Position numbers and translations under genes: made by a program. From assembly GCA_934454125.1 (NCBI GenBank), contig CAKSFA010000001.1, positions 77,714 to 141,713 of the forward strand: 64,000 nt of DNA. The letters are read 5' to 3'. Below are positions 1 through 7,467 of the stretch, piece after piece. The notes under the pieces were generated by a model. It worked only from the letters and a program-made list of their open reading frames with translations, did not search any database and was not told the origin of the DNA. The stretch is from an uncultured Eubacteriales bacterium. Lineage in GTDB: Bacteria > Bacillota > Clostridia > Oscillospirales > Acutalibacteraceae. How positions within the stretch are numbered: the stretch's first letter is position 1; the number at the start of each line of letters is the position of its first letter.

Positions 1-183
1 ATCAAAAATGCGGACGGCACCCAGCAGCCGATTGCTGTGACGGAGGTGCAGCCCACAGTGCAGGGCGTGGTTGTGGTATGCTCTGGTGCGCAGAACCCGA
101 CAACGCGCCAGAATATTACAGACGCCGTTACCACAGCGTTGCATATTTCTTCGGCGCGCGTGTGTGTGATTCAGTCAAAGTAA
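1..183 (+). CDS. spoIIIAG: Stage III sporulation protein AG, C-terminal 60 residues (partial at window edge)
   Basis: The window opens inside a reading frame that ends at TAA 181-183. The visible tail contains VQGVVVVCSGA, then NITDAV and LHISSARVCVIQSK. This is the conserved end of SpoIIIAG: a hydrophobic beta strand, a helix, then a short strand in the ring-building fold. In the family it forms a large ring in the outer forespore membrane, part of the SpoIIIA-SpoIIQ channel between mother cell and forespore. The next gene, 31 bp downstream, is SpoIIIAH, which is the expected operon order. The start and membrane anchor lie outside the window. Confidence 0.85.
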   Translation: MKNADGTQQPIAVTEVQPTVQGVVVVCSGAQNPTTRQNITDAVTTALHISSARVCVIQSK

Positions 184-214
184 ACATCTATCTTAAACAA
201 AAGAGGGGAGCTTT

Positions 215-799
215 ATGTATATGGCAATTCGAAAAAGACAACTGGTGCTTGCTGCATTGGTGGTGGCGCTTGGTGCAGCGGTGTATCTCAATTGGCAATT
301 TGGTGGGAGCAGTCAGATTGTAGATGTTGGAGCAACTGCTTCGCAAAAGGAGCTGGGCACAGCGCAGTTGGTAAACGGGCAGGTGCAGTCTGAGTCGTCT
401 CAGACTGCGTCTGAGGCAGTTTCTCAGGCAGTGAATGCGCAGGCGGAAACGAGTGCATATTTTGCTCAGGCAAGACTGGAGCGTCAAAAGACACGCGATG
501 CTTCTCAGGAGCTGGTGCAAAAGGTGCTTAATGATGCTGCCGCGGATGACAACACCAAAACAGAAGCGGCAAATCAGGCGGCTGAAATCTCGCAAAATAT
601 GGTTGTGGAAACCAATATTGAAAATCTGATTAAGTCGAAGGGCTTTTTGGACTGCGTGGCCTTTTTGCAAAACGGCGCGTGCAGTGTTGTGGTGCAAAAA
701 GACGGTGAATTTGTTTCGGCCGATGCCATTGCCATTAAAGATATTGTGGTGACGCAGGCAAAAATCACTGCAGATAAGGTTACCATTGTTTCAAAATAA
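215..799 (+). CDS. spoIIIAH: Stage III sporulation protein AH
   Basis: This 194-residue protein has a short basic N-terminus, one membrane helix (about residues 9-27, LVLAALVVALGAAVYLNW), an Ala/Gln/Ser-rich linker, and a C-terminal domain (about 100-190) with the family's AEISQNMVVETNIENLIKSKG-like region. In the family it sits in the mother-cell membrane and binds forespore SpoIIQ across the intermembrane space. An AGAGGGGAG ribosome site precedes ATG 215; ATG 221, six bases on, is an alternative start. It is the last gene of the spoIIIA operon. In the family this operon is under mother-cell sigma-E, but I cannot see that promoter here. Confidence 0.9.
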   Translation: MYMAIRKRQLVLAALVVALGAAVYLNWQFGGSSQIVDVGATASQKELGTAQLVNGQVQSESSQTASEAVSQAVNAQAETSAYFAQARLERQKTRDASQELVQKVLNDAAADDNTKTEAANQAAEISQNMVVETNIENLIKSKGFLDCVAFLQNGACSVVVQKDGEFVSADAIAIKDIVVTQAKITADKVTIVSK

Positions 800-824
800 G
801 AAGCGCAGCGCCTGTAAAATCAAA

Positions 825-853
825 TTGCGCAGTTTGCCTGTTTGTGGTATACT
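825..853 (+). promoter_or_regulatory. Sigma-A promoter upstream of nusB
   Basis: TTGCGC (825-830) and TATACT (848-853) are 17 bp apart, with a TGG extended -10. The predicted start, near 860, lies upstream of the terminator-like hairpin at 889-915. Confidence 0.65.
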
Positions 854-888
854 GATACCATATAAGCGGGATGCGCAGCAAAGAAAGA

Positions 889-915
889 GCCGTCTACAGC
901 TATGGACGGTTTTTT
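889..915 (+). terminator. Hairpin with T-run in the spoIIIAH-nusB gap
   Basis: GCCGTC (889-894) pairs with GACGGT (905-910), followed by TTTTTT. It can end the spoIIIA operon. It also lies between the nusB promoter and nusB, so it could act as an attenuator. Confidence 0.65.
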
Positions 916-934
916 CTGATTTTAGGAGGCAAAT

Positions 935-1342
935 ATGAACAGACGTGACGAACGGGAGCAGGCGTTTCTTTTGATTTTTGAATATACCATCAATCAAGAG
1001 TCGGTGGCGCAGATTATTGAAAATGCCGGACAGGCGCGGGATTTGACGCCCTCTGCTTTTGCACGCAGCGTTGCAACAGGCGCACAGGAGCAGCAGGAGC
1101 GCATTGACCAAACCATTGCGCAATACAGCCGTGGTTGGCAGTTGCGCCGCTTGCCGCGTGTTTCGCTGGCGTTGCTGCGTTTGGCGGTGTATGAAATGTG
1201 CTTTTTGCCGGAGATACCGCTGAGTGTTTCTATCAATGAGGTGGTGGACCTAGCAAAAAAATATGGCGGCAAGGAGGACGCGCCGTTTATCAATGGCGTG
1301 TTGGGTTCTGTGGCAAAAGAATTGGAGAAAGCCGATGTCTGA
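935..1342 (+). CDS. nusB: Transcription antitermination factor NusB
   Basis: This 135-residue, mostly helical protein begins NRRDEREQAFLLIFEY, the usual NusB opening. It ends with the conserved IPLSVSINEVVDLAKKYG ... FINGVLGSVAKEL motif. NusB with S10 (NusE) binds boxA RNA and prevents early termination in rRNA operons. A strong TTAGGAGG ribosome site lies 8 bp before ATG 935. The 3' end overlaps the start of the next gene by 8 bp, so translation is probably coupled. Position after spoIIIA and before xseA is common in Clostridia. Confidence 0.93.
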   Translation: MNRRDEREQAFLLIFEYTINQESVAQIIENAGQARDLTPSAFARSVATGAQEQQERIDQTIAQYSRGWQLRRLPRVSLALLRLAVYEMCFLPEIPLSVSINEVVDLAKKYGGKEDAPFINGVLGSVAKELEKADV

Positions 1343-2270
1343 CGTTTGCCTGGGGATTGATACCAGCAATTATACGACCTCGGTTTCATTGCTGGAGCAG
1401 CATGGGGATTTGCAGCAGCAAAAACGTTTGCTGCCTGTGCCCAAAGGGGCACTGGGTTTGCGCCAAAGCGATGCAGTGTTTCATCATACGCAGCAGTTGC
1501 CGGAGTTGCTTGATGCACTGTGGCGGCGGCCGTTTGAATTGGTTGCTGTGGGTGCTTCGGTTACTCCGTGTGATGCTGTTGGTTCTTATATGCCGTGTTT
1601 TACTGTTGGGGCGGGTGCAGCACAGATGCTAGCCAGAACGCATGGCGTACCACTGCATCGTTTTTCGCATCAAAGTGGGCATATTGCTGCTGCGTTGTAT
1701 GGCAGCGGGAAGATGGAACTGCGTTTTGCACCGTTTTTGGCATTTCATGTATCTGGCGGCACGACAGAAGTGCTGCTGGTTAAGCCGCACCGGGAACGTA
1801 TTTTTGACAGTAAATTGGTAGCGGCATCGCTGGATCTGAAAGGCGGGCAGGCCGTGGATCGTGTGGGCGGTATGCTGGGGCTGGAATTTCCTGCGGGAAA
1901 GGCGTTGGAGACGCTTGCACTGCAATGGGAGGAGCCGTGCAGCGTTAGACCTGCGATGAAGGGTTGTGATTTTTCGCTTTCTGGTGTGGAAAATCAGTGC
2001 AGTGCGATGTTGCAGCAAGGCAGGCCAAAAGCGGAGATTGCGCGTTTTTGCCTGGAGTATCTGCGTGCTTCGCTGGAAAAATGTGTGCAGGCGTTGCAGT
2101 GCCAATATGGCGATTTGCCGTTGCTGTTTGCCGGAGGTGTGATGTCGAACAGCATTTTGCGCGATGCGTTTACCGTGGGCTATGGTGCGTATTTTGCGCC
2201 GCCAGTGTTTTCTGCGGATAATGCTGCGGGAATTGCGGTTCTTACAGCGTTGAAAGAGGGGTGGTTTTGA
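1335..2270 (+). CDS. TsaD/Kae1-like (peptidase M22 fold) protein, paralogue of the t6A synthase subunit
   Basis: This 311-residue ASKHA-fold protein starts at ATG 1335, overlapping the nusB stop. Visible motifs are GIDTSNYTTS near the N-terminus (phosphate loop), HQSGH (HxxxH metal site, about residues 112-116), a HVSGGTTE phosphate motif, and a C-terminal LLFAGGVMSNSILR with FSADNAAG. These match TsaD, which puts threonylcarbamoyl on tRNA A37. Many Clostridia carry a second, shorter copy between nusB and xseA, with the authentic tsaD elsewhere. I favour that paralogue; its substrate is not known to me. The only alternative is that this is the sole tsaD of the genome. Confidence 0.75.
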   Translation: MSDVCLGIDTSNYTTSVSLLEQHGDLQQQKRLLPVPKGALGLRQSDAVFHHTQQLPELLDALWRRPFELVAVGASVTPCDAVGSYMPCFTVGAGAAQMLARTHGVPLHRFSHQSGHIAAALYGSGKMELRFAPFLAFHVSGGTTEVLLVKPHRERIFDSKLVAASLDLKGGQAVDRVGGMLGLEFPAGKALETLALQWEEPCSVRPAMKGCDFSLSGVENQCSAMLQQGRPKAEIARFCLEYLRASLEKCVQALQCQYGDLPLLFAGGVMSNSILRDAFTVGYGAYFAPPVFSADNAAGIAVLTALKEGWF

Positions 2271-2271
2271 G

Positions 2272-3501
2272 GTGAAAATACCAACAGTGCTGACGGTTTC
2301 GCAAGTCAATCACTATGTGCGTTCGCTGTTGGACGGCGACGCTGCACTGGCGCAGGTATTTTTGAGCGGGGAAATCTCGAACTTTACGGATCACTATCGT
2401 TCTGGTCACCTGTATCTTTCGTTGAAGGACGATACTTGTGTGATTAAGGCGGTGATGTTTGCTTCGGCCGCATCTCGCCTGCGCTTTGCTCCGCAAAATG
2501 GAATGCAGGTGCTTGTGCGTGGAAGAGTTTCGCTATATGAGCAGGGCGGGCAGTATCAGCTGTATATTGAAGATATGCAGCCGGAAGGGCTTGGCGCGCT
2601 GCATGCGGCGTATGAGCAGCTAAAAAACAAGCTTGCTGCGGAAGGTTTGTTTGATGCTGCACGCAAACGATTGTTGCCGGTGTTTCCGGATCGAGTTGGT
2701 GTGATTACCTCGCCGACGGGTGCTGTTTTGCATGATATTCAGCAGGTGCTAAAGCGACGTTATCCATTGGCCGAGTTGGTGCTTTGTCCGGTGCAGGTGC
2801 AGGGACAGGAGGCAGCGCAGCAGATTGTGCAGGCGATTGCGCAGTTCAATGCAAGCAATGCTGCTGATGTGCTTATCGTTGCGCGTGGCGGTGGCTCCCC
2901 GGAAGATCTTTGGACGTTTAATGAGGAATTATTGGTGCGTGCTGTTGCTGCTTCAGAGATTCCAACCATCTCTGCGGTGGGGCATGAGACGGACGTAACT
3001 TTGTGTGATTTTGTTGCCGATGTGCGTGCTGCAACGCCGTCAGCAGCGGCAGAGCTTGCTGTGCCGGATCAGGCGGAATTATATCAGAAGCTGCGTGCTT
3101 GCCAATTTACGTTGAGGCAACTGATGCAGGCAAAGCTATTGGCTTGCCGTCGCAGGTTGACACAGACAACGCAGTCTGCGGCGATGAAAAGCCCCCAAAA
3201 TATGCTGGCACTGCAAACGATGCGGTTGGATCGCTGCGCAGAACGCTTGCAGACAGCAATGGTGCAAACACTTGCACAGGCACAGCAGCGACTCAGTGCA
3301 ATTTCTGGCAGTTTGCATGCGATGAGCCCGCTTGAAACACTTGCCCGTGGATATGCAGTGGTGCAAACGGCAGGCGGGATGCCGCTGCGCAGTGCAGCAC
3401 AGACCAAAGCAGGGGAAGAAATTACAGTTACAGTTACAGACGGTGCATTGCGCTGTACCGTAAACGAGGTGAAAATCAATGCCGAAAAACCTTTCATTTG
3501 A
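2272..3501 (+). CDS. xseA: Exodeoxyribonuclease VII large subunit
   Basis: This 409-residue protein uses a GTG start directly after the previous stop. It has an N-terminal OB-fold domain (VSQVNHYVRSLL, then GEISNFTDH ... GHLYLSLKD), a catalytic domain with VGVITSPTGAVLHDI and VARGGGSPEDLW, then SAVGHETDVTLCDFVAD. A long coiled-coil stalk and a C-terminal ARGYAVV motif follow. With XseB it degrades single-stranded DNA to acid-soluble oligonucleotides. It overlaps xseB by 23 bp, so the two subunits are translated together. Confidence 0.95.
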   Translation: MKIPTVLTVSQVNHYVRSLLDGDAALAQVFLSGEISNFTDHYRSGHLYLSLKDDTCVIKAVMFASAASRLRFAPQNGMQVLVRGRVSLYEQGGQYQLYIEDMQPEGLGALHAAYEQLKNKLAAEGLFDAARKRLLPVFPDRVGVITSPTGAVLHDIQQVLKRRYPLAELVLCPVQVQGQEAAQQIVQAIAQFNASNAADVLIVARGGGSPEDLWTFNEELLVRAVAASEIPTISAVGHETDVTLCDFVADVRAATPSAAAELAVPDQAELYQKLRACQFTLRQLMQAKLLACRRRLTQTTQSAAMKSPQNMLALQTMRLDRCAERLQTAMVQTLAQAQQRLSAISGSLHAMSPLETLARGYAVVQTAGGMPLRSAAQTKAGEEITVTVTDGALRCTVNEVKINAEKPFI

Positions 3502-3691
3502 AACTGCGATGCAGCAGTTGGAAGAAATTTTACAGAAGCTGGAAAACAGCGATACCACACTGGAGGAATCGCTGAAATTATATGAAAAGGGTGCTGCCTT
3601 GACTACATTATGTTATGAAAAATTGCAGACTGCAGAGCAGACAATGACGCAGCTTTCTGCTACTATGCAGGAGGGTTCTGATGGAGCGTAA
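3479..3691 (+). CDS. xseB: Exodeoxyribonuclease VII small subunit
   Basis: This 70-residue helical-hairpin protein carries the family signature LSFETAMQQLEEILQKLE followed by LEESLKLYEKG. Several copies coat the XseA stalk. It overlaps xseA at the 5' end and ispA by 11 bp at the 3' end. Length is normal for the family. Confidence 0.93.
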   Translation: MPKNLSFETAMQQLEEILQKLENSDTTLEESLKLYEKGAALTTLCYEKLQTAEQTMTQLSATMQEGSDGA

Positions 3692-4565
3692 TATGCAGCG
3701 ATACTGCGCTGAAATTGAACAGGCGCTGGAGCGTTATTTGCCAGTTAATCAGACTCAATATGCGGTGTTGATCGAAGCGATGCGTTACAGTCTGCTGGGT
3801 GGTGGTAAGCGTATTCGCCCGATTTTGTTGCTGGAATTTTATCGTTTGTGCGGTGGTAAGCAGGAGGCGGCAATGCCGTTTGCCTGTGCGGTGGAATCGA
3901 TTCATGCATATTCGTTGATACACGATGATTTACCATGCATGGACGATGACGATATGCGCCGCGGTAAGCCTTCATGCCACAAACAGTTTGGGCAGGCAAT
4001 GGCGTTGTTGGCTGGTGATGCGTTGCAGACGCTGGCGTTTTCGCTGATGTTGAGGGAGGAAACGGTTTGTACAATTGGCGCGGATCGAGCGGCAAAGGCG
4101 GCAGGCGTGCTGGCAAATGCTGCCGGTGCGCATGGTATGGTGGCTGGGCAGGTGATAGATCTGCTTGCATCCGGGAAGCAGACAACGCTGGAGCAATTGC
4201 AGCAAATGCATCGCTGTAAAACCGGTGCGCTGATTTCTGCTGCTTGCCAGATGGGGTGTATTTTAGCAGGTGGAACACCGGAACAAATTGCTGCTGCCGT
4301 GGCATATGCCGATGCGCTGGGGCTGGCGTTTCAAATTGTAGATGATGTTCTGGATGTGGCCGGAGAAACGGCTGCGCTTGGGAAGCAAACCGGGAGTGAT
4401 GCAGCCAATGACAAAAGTACCTATGTTTCTATGCTGGGGATGCAACAGGCGCAACAGGCAGTACAAACACTGACCGAACAGGCTATTGATGCACTTTCTG
4501 TTTTTGGGCAGGAGGCGGGCGATTTGCGTGAATTGGCGGCATATTTGGCAAAACGAACCCATTGA
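3681..4565 (+). CDS. ispA: Polyprenyl (farnesyl/geranyl) diphosphate synthase
   Basis: This 294-residue all-alpha enzyme has both Asp-rich motifs: DDLPCMDDDD (first DDxxxxD type) and QIVDDVLD (second). GGGKRIRP near residue 36 binds isopentenyl diphosphate. It condenses IPP with allylic diphosphates to give C15 (or C20) chains for quinone, undecaprenyl and carotenoid-type routes. The long-insert first motif is typical of the bacterial FPP synthase group. In many relatives dxs follows; here the next gene is rplU. Confidence 0.92.
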   Translation: MERNMQRYCAEIEQALERYLPVNQTQYAVLIEAMRYSLLGGGKRIRPILLLEFYRLCGGKQEAAMPFACAVESIHAYSLIHDDLPCMDDDDMRRGKPSCHKQFGQAMALLAGDALQTLAFSLMLREETVCTIGADRAAKAAGVLANAAGAHGMVAGQVIDLLASGKQTTLEQLQQMHRCKTGALISAACQMGCILAGGTPEQIAAAVAYADALGLAFQIVDDVLDVAGETAALGKQTGSDAANDKSTYVSMLGMQQAQQAVQTLTEQAIDALSVFGQEAGDLRELAAYLAKRTH

Positions 4566-4585
4566 TAGAAAAATTGCAGCTCTGC

Positions 4586-4614
4586 TTGACAGTGTGGATT
4601 TCGTGTGCTATACT
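4586..4614 (+). promoter_or_regulatory. Consensus sigma-A promoter for rplU-prp-rpmA
   Basis: A perfect TTGACA (4586-4591) and TATACT (4609-4614) are 17 bp apart, with a TGC extended -10. It lies directly after ispA. Confidence 0.9.
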
Positions 4615-4620
4615 TGGTAA

Positions 4621-4697
4621 GCCGCTTACTGCGGGTTTTGATAAAGAGGGTAGCCTCACCCGTTGGTAGCGAGACTAGAGTAAAGGCAGGACAAACC
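4621..4697 (+). promoter_or_regulatory. 5' leader of rplU, possible r-protein autoregulatory element
   Basis: A 77-nt untranslated leader can fold: CGGGT (4632-4636) pairs with ACCCG (4658-4662). Many Firmicutes have an L21 leader at this place. I cannot confirm a match to the known consensus by eye. Confidence 0.3.
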
Positions 4698-5006
4698 ATG
4701 TTCGCAGTTATTGAAACAGGCGGCAAGCAGTATAAAGTTCAACAAGGTGATGTAATCTATGTTGAAAAGCTGGCCGGCGAAGAAAACACAGAGGTTACTT
4801 TTCAGGTGATTGCCGTTGGAGACGGTAAGAAGCTGACAGTGGGTACACCGTATGTAGACAGTGCATCGGTTACCGGTAAAATCCTCAAGACTGGAAAAGG
4901 CAAAAAAATCACGGTATTTACTTACCGTCCGAAAAAAGGCTCAAAGCGTAAGATGGGTCATCGTCAGCCATATACAAAGGTTGAAATTTCTGCAATCAAC
5001 GCGTAA
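4698..5006 (+). CDS. rplU: 50S ribosomal protein bL21
   Basis: This 102-residue protein begins MFAVIETGGKQYKVQ, the hallmark of bL21. It ends with FTYRPKKGSKRKMGHRQPYT, the rRNA-contacting loop. It binds 23S rRNA domain I in the large subunit. An AAAGGCAGG ribosome site precedes ATG 4698. An in-frame upstream extension exists but lies in the leader and does not match the family. The stop overlaps the prp start as TAATG. Confidence 0.97.
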   Translation: MFAVIETGGKQYKVQQGDVIYVEKLAGEENTEVTFQVIAVGDGKKLTVGTPYVDSASVTGKILKTGKGKKITVFTYRPKKGSKRKMGHRQPYTKVEISAINA

Positions 5007-5326
5007 TGATTTTTATTCGCTTTTTGGCAGAGCCGGACGGTGCGCTACGCGGTTTTGAAATTAGCGGTCACGCAGACCATGCGCCTTATGGCGAAGATAC
5101 GGTTTGTGCAGCGGTATCATCAGCTGCTTATCTGGTGGCCAATACGATTACCGAGATCCTGAAAATTCCCGCGGAGATTACTGTGGAGCAAGGAACAATG
5201 ATAGTACAGATTGCAGCAAGCGATGCCTATGCCTGCCGTGATATTTTGGCAGGACTCAAGTTGCATTTTACTGCACTTGAGGAGCAATACCCTGCTTGTA
5301 TGCAAGTCGATTATATGGAGGTGTAA
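5006..5326 (+). CDS. prp: Ribosomal-processing cysteine protease Prp
   Basis: This 106-residue protein has the Prp signature GHADHAPYGEDTVCAAVSS, with catalytic His (about residue 22) and Cys (about 34). Prp cuts the N-terminal extension off ribosomal protein L27. The downstream rpmA does encode such an extension, so enzyme and substrate are adjacent. Gene order rplU-prp-rpmA is standard in Firmicutes. The start overlaps the rplU stop. Confidence 0.95.
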   Translation: MIFIRFLAEPDGALRGFEISGHADHAPYGEDTVCAAVSSAAYLVANTITEILKIPAEITVEQGTMIVQIAASDAYACRDILAGLKLHFTALEEQYPACMQVDYMEV

Positions 5327-5328
5327 GT

Positions 5329-5610
5329 ATGCTTCAGATTAACATTCAGCTTTTTGCACATAAAAAAGGTATGGGTTCCACCAAAAACGGCCGTGATTCT
5401 GAATCGAAACGTCTTGGTGTGAAACGTGCAGACGGTCAGTTCGTGTTGGCGGGCAATATTTTGGTTAAGCAGCGCGGCACGCATATTCATCCCGGCACAA
5501 ATGTGGGCAGAGGTTCAGATGATTCGCTGTTTGCATTGGTAGACGGTAAGGTGAAGTTTGAGCGCATGGGTCGCGACCGTAAAAAAGTTAGCGTATATAC
5601 TGCTGAATAA
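5329..5610 (+). CDS. rpmA: 50S ribosomal protein bL27 with Prp-cleavable N-terminus
   Basis: This 93-residue protein begins MLQINIQLFAHKKG, then GSTKNGRDSESKRLGVK. In Firmicutes this 9-residue extension must be removed by Prp, cutting after the Phe, so that the basic N-terminus can reach the peptidyl-transferase centre. ATG 5329 follows a GGAGGTG ribosome site inside the end of prp. It is the last gene of the operon; a terminator follows. Confidence 0.97.
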   Translation: MLQINIQLFAHKKGMGSTKNGRDSESKRLGVKRADGQFVLAGNILVKQRGTHIHPGTNVGRGSDDSLFALVDGKVKFERMGRDRKKVSVYTAE

Positions 5611-5629
5611 TTAAAATAGTTGCATGATA

Positions 5630-5659
5630 AGCCTGAAACGATGTGTTTCGGGCTTTTTT
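5630..5659 (+). terminator. Terminator after rpmA
   Basis: AGCCTGAAAC (5630-5639) pairs with GTTTCGGGCT (5645-5654; one G-U pair), followed by TTTTTT. Confidence 0.9.
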
Positions 5660-5672
5660 ATACGTTGCTGCG

Positions 5673-5701
5673 TTGCGTATGCAGCGGTTTCGTGTTACAA
5701 T
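5673..5701 (+). promoter_or_regulatory. Sigma-A promoter for obgE
   Basis: TTGCGT (5673-5678) and TACAAT (5696-5701) are 17 bp apart, just after the rpmA terminator. Confidence 0.7.
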
Positions 5702-5739
5702 CAAACCTAATTAAACCATTACAGAACGGTGGGAATACC

Positions 5740-7011
5740 ATGTTTACGGATATTGCAAAAATTACCATTAAGGCAGGAGACGGCGGTGCCGGTGCCGTTG
5801 CGTTTCACCGCGAAAAATATGTAGCAGCAGGTGGGCCGGACGGCGGTGACGGTGGCAAGGGCGGCGATGTTATATTTCAGGTAGATACGAATTTATCGAC
5901 ATTGGCAGATTTTCGCTATAAACGCAAATATATTGCTCAGAACGGTGAAAATGGCAGAAAAAACCGCTGCAATGGGAAAAATGCACCGGATTTGCTGATT
6001 CGTGTGCCACAGGGTACATTAATAAAAGATGCCCAGACGGGCCGAATTTTGGCAGATTTATCAACCGATGAGCCGCAGGTGTTGCTCAAAGGCGGCAAGG
6101 GCGGTTTTGGCAATGCGCATTTTGCTACGCCGACGCGTCAGGCACCGCGTTTTGCAAAGCCAGGTGTGCCTGGAACATGCATTGAGGTGCTGCTGGAACT
6201 CAAGTTGCTCGCAGATGTGGGACTGGTGGGTTTTCCAAATGTTGGGAAATCGACATTGATTTCGGTGGTCAGCCAAGCAAAACCGACGGTTGCAAACTAT
6301 CACTTTACGACACTGACACCTGTGTTAGGTGTGGTGCATTTGGAGGAGGGAAGCTCCTTTGTTTTGGCAGATATTCCCGGTTTGATTGAGGGTGCGTGGG
6401 AAGGTGTGGGACTTGGACACCAGTTTTTGCGCCATGTGGAGCGTTGCCGCATGTTGGTGCATATGGTTGATGTTTCTGGCAGTGAGGGTAGAGATCCCAA
6501 AGAGGATTTTGCGATTATCAACCGTGAGTTGGGAAAATTCAACCCGGAGCTGGCGCAACGCCCGATGTTGGTGGCGGGCAATAAAGCCGACCTTGCCACT
6601 GACGAGCAGATTGCTGATTTTGCGTGTTTTGTAGAGGAGCAAGGATATGTGTTTTTTCCAATGATGGCGGCGATTGATCATGGTGTGCAGCCACTGTTAC
6701 AGCGCATTGCGCAGACATTGACGACGTTGCCGCCGGTGCGCGTGTTTGAACCGGAGGCATTGCCGGTAACACCAGCAGAGGAGCTTGGCAAAAAAGAAGT
6801 GCAGATTACGAAGCAGGAGGGGATTTATATTGTGGAGGCCCCATGGCTGCTTACGATTTTAAAAACCGTTGATTTTGATGATTACGAAGCATTGCAATAT
6901 TTTCAGCGTGTGCTACTGCACACTGGCGTGATTGATGCGCTGAGAGCTGCTGGTATTGCAGAGGGTGACACGGTAAGCCTATATGATCTGGAATTTGATT
7001 TTGTAGAATAG
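5740..7011 (+). CDS. obgE: Ribosome-assembly GTPase Obg (CgtA)
   Basis: This 423-residue protein has all three Obg parts. The glycine-rich Obg fold (residues 1-158) includes GGDGGKGGDV and KGGKGGFGN. The G domain has GFPNVGKST (P-loop), DIPGLIEGA (G3) and NKAD (G4). A C-terminal OCT domain ends LYDLEFDF. Obg binds the 50S subunit during late assembly and responds to (p)ppGpp; in sporulators it also affects sporulation onset. ATG 5740 fits the family start, and the ribosome site is weak (GGTGGG). mrnC follows after 11 bp. Confidence 0.95.
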   Translation: MFTDIAKITIKAGDGGAGAVAFHREKYVAAGGPDGGDGGKGGDVIFQVDTNLSTLADFRYKRKYIAQNGENGRKNRCNGKNAPDLLIRVPQGTLIKDAQTGRILADLSTDEPQVLLKGGKGGFGNAHFATPTRQAPRFAKPGVPGTCIEVLLELKLLADVGLVGFPNVGKSTLISVVSQAKPTVANYHFTTLTPVLGVVHLEEGSSFVLADIPGLIEGAWEGVGLGHQFLRHVERCRMLVHMVDVSGSEGRDPKEDFAIINRELGKFNPELAQRPMLVAGNKADLATDEQIADFACFVEEQGYVFFPMMAAIDHGVQPLLQRIAQTLTTLPPVRVFEPEALPVTPAEELGKKEVQITKQEGIYIVEAPWLLTILKTVDFDDYEALQYFQRVLLHTGVIDALRAAGIAEGDTVSLYDLEFDFVE

Positions 7012-7022
7012 CGGAGGAACAT

Positions 7023-7418
7023 ATGGAACGGTTATTTAACGGAGCGTGTGACCCCAAACAACTTAGTCCGCTGACACTGGCGTTTTTGGGTGATGCGGCG
7101 TTTTCGCTATTTGTGAGGGAGCGTTTGGTGTGCCTTGCCAACTGTCCGGTAAAAAAATTGCATCAAAATGCGGTAGAACAAGTGTGCTGTCAGGCGCAGG
7201 CGCGGTTTATGCAAGTATTGTTGCCGGTGCTGACTGAAGAGGAATTGGCTGTGTTTAAACGCGGCAGAAACGCTGGATCATCGGTGCCCAAAAATGCGGA
7301 ACCGGCAGATTATCATGCGGCAACAGGTTTTGAAGCGATGTTTGGCTATTTGTATTTACAGGGTGAAATCGACCGGTTGAGAGAACTATTTACAATCATT
7401 TGTGAAAACGTAGGTTAA
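7023..7418 (+). CDS. mrnC: Mini-ribonuclease 3
   Basis: This 131-residue protein consists only of an RNase III catalytic fold without a dsRNA-binding domain. LAFLGDAAFSLFVRE (substrate/metal region), KFHQNAVEQV-like KKLHQNAVEQV, and GFEAMFGYLYLQG (second acidic motif, here E-A-M-F) are visible. MrnC matures the ends of 23S rRNA in Firmicutes. It lies 11 bp after obgE with GCGGAGG before its ATG. In many genomes it follows cysS instead. Confidence 0.9.
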   Translation: MERLFNGACDPKQLSPLTLAFLGDAAFSLFVRERLVCLANCPVKKLHQNAVEQVCCQAQARFMQVLLPVLTEEELAVFKRGRNAGSSVPKNAEPADYHAATGFEAMFGYLYLQGEIDRLRELFTIICENVG

Positions 7419-7467
7419 TTTGCTGGAATCGTCATACACTAAGCGTGAGAATAACACAGAAAAGGTG

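Noticed and set aside
4586..4697. Riboswitch upstream of rplU
   Set aside because: No known aptamer core recognised; a ribosomal-protein leader is a better guess.
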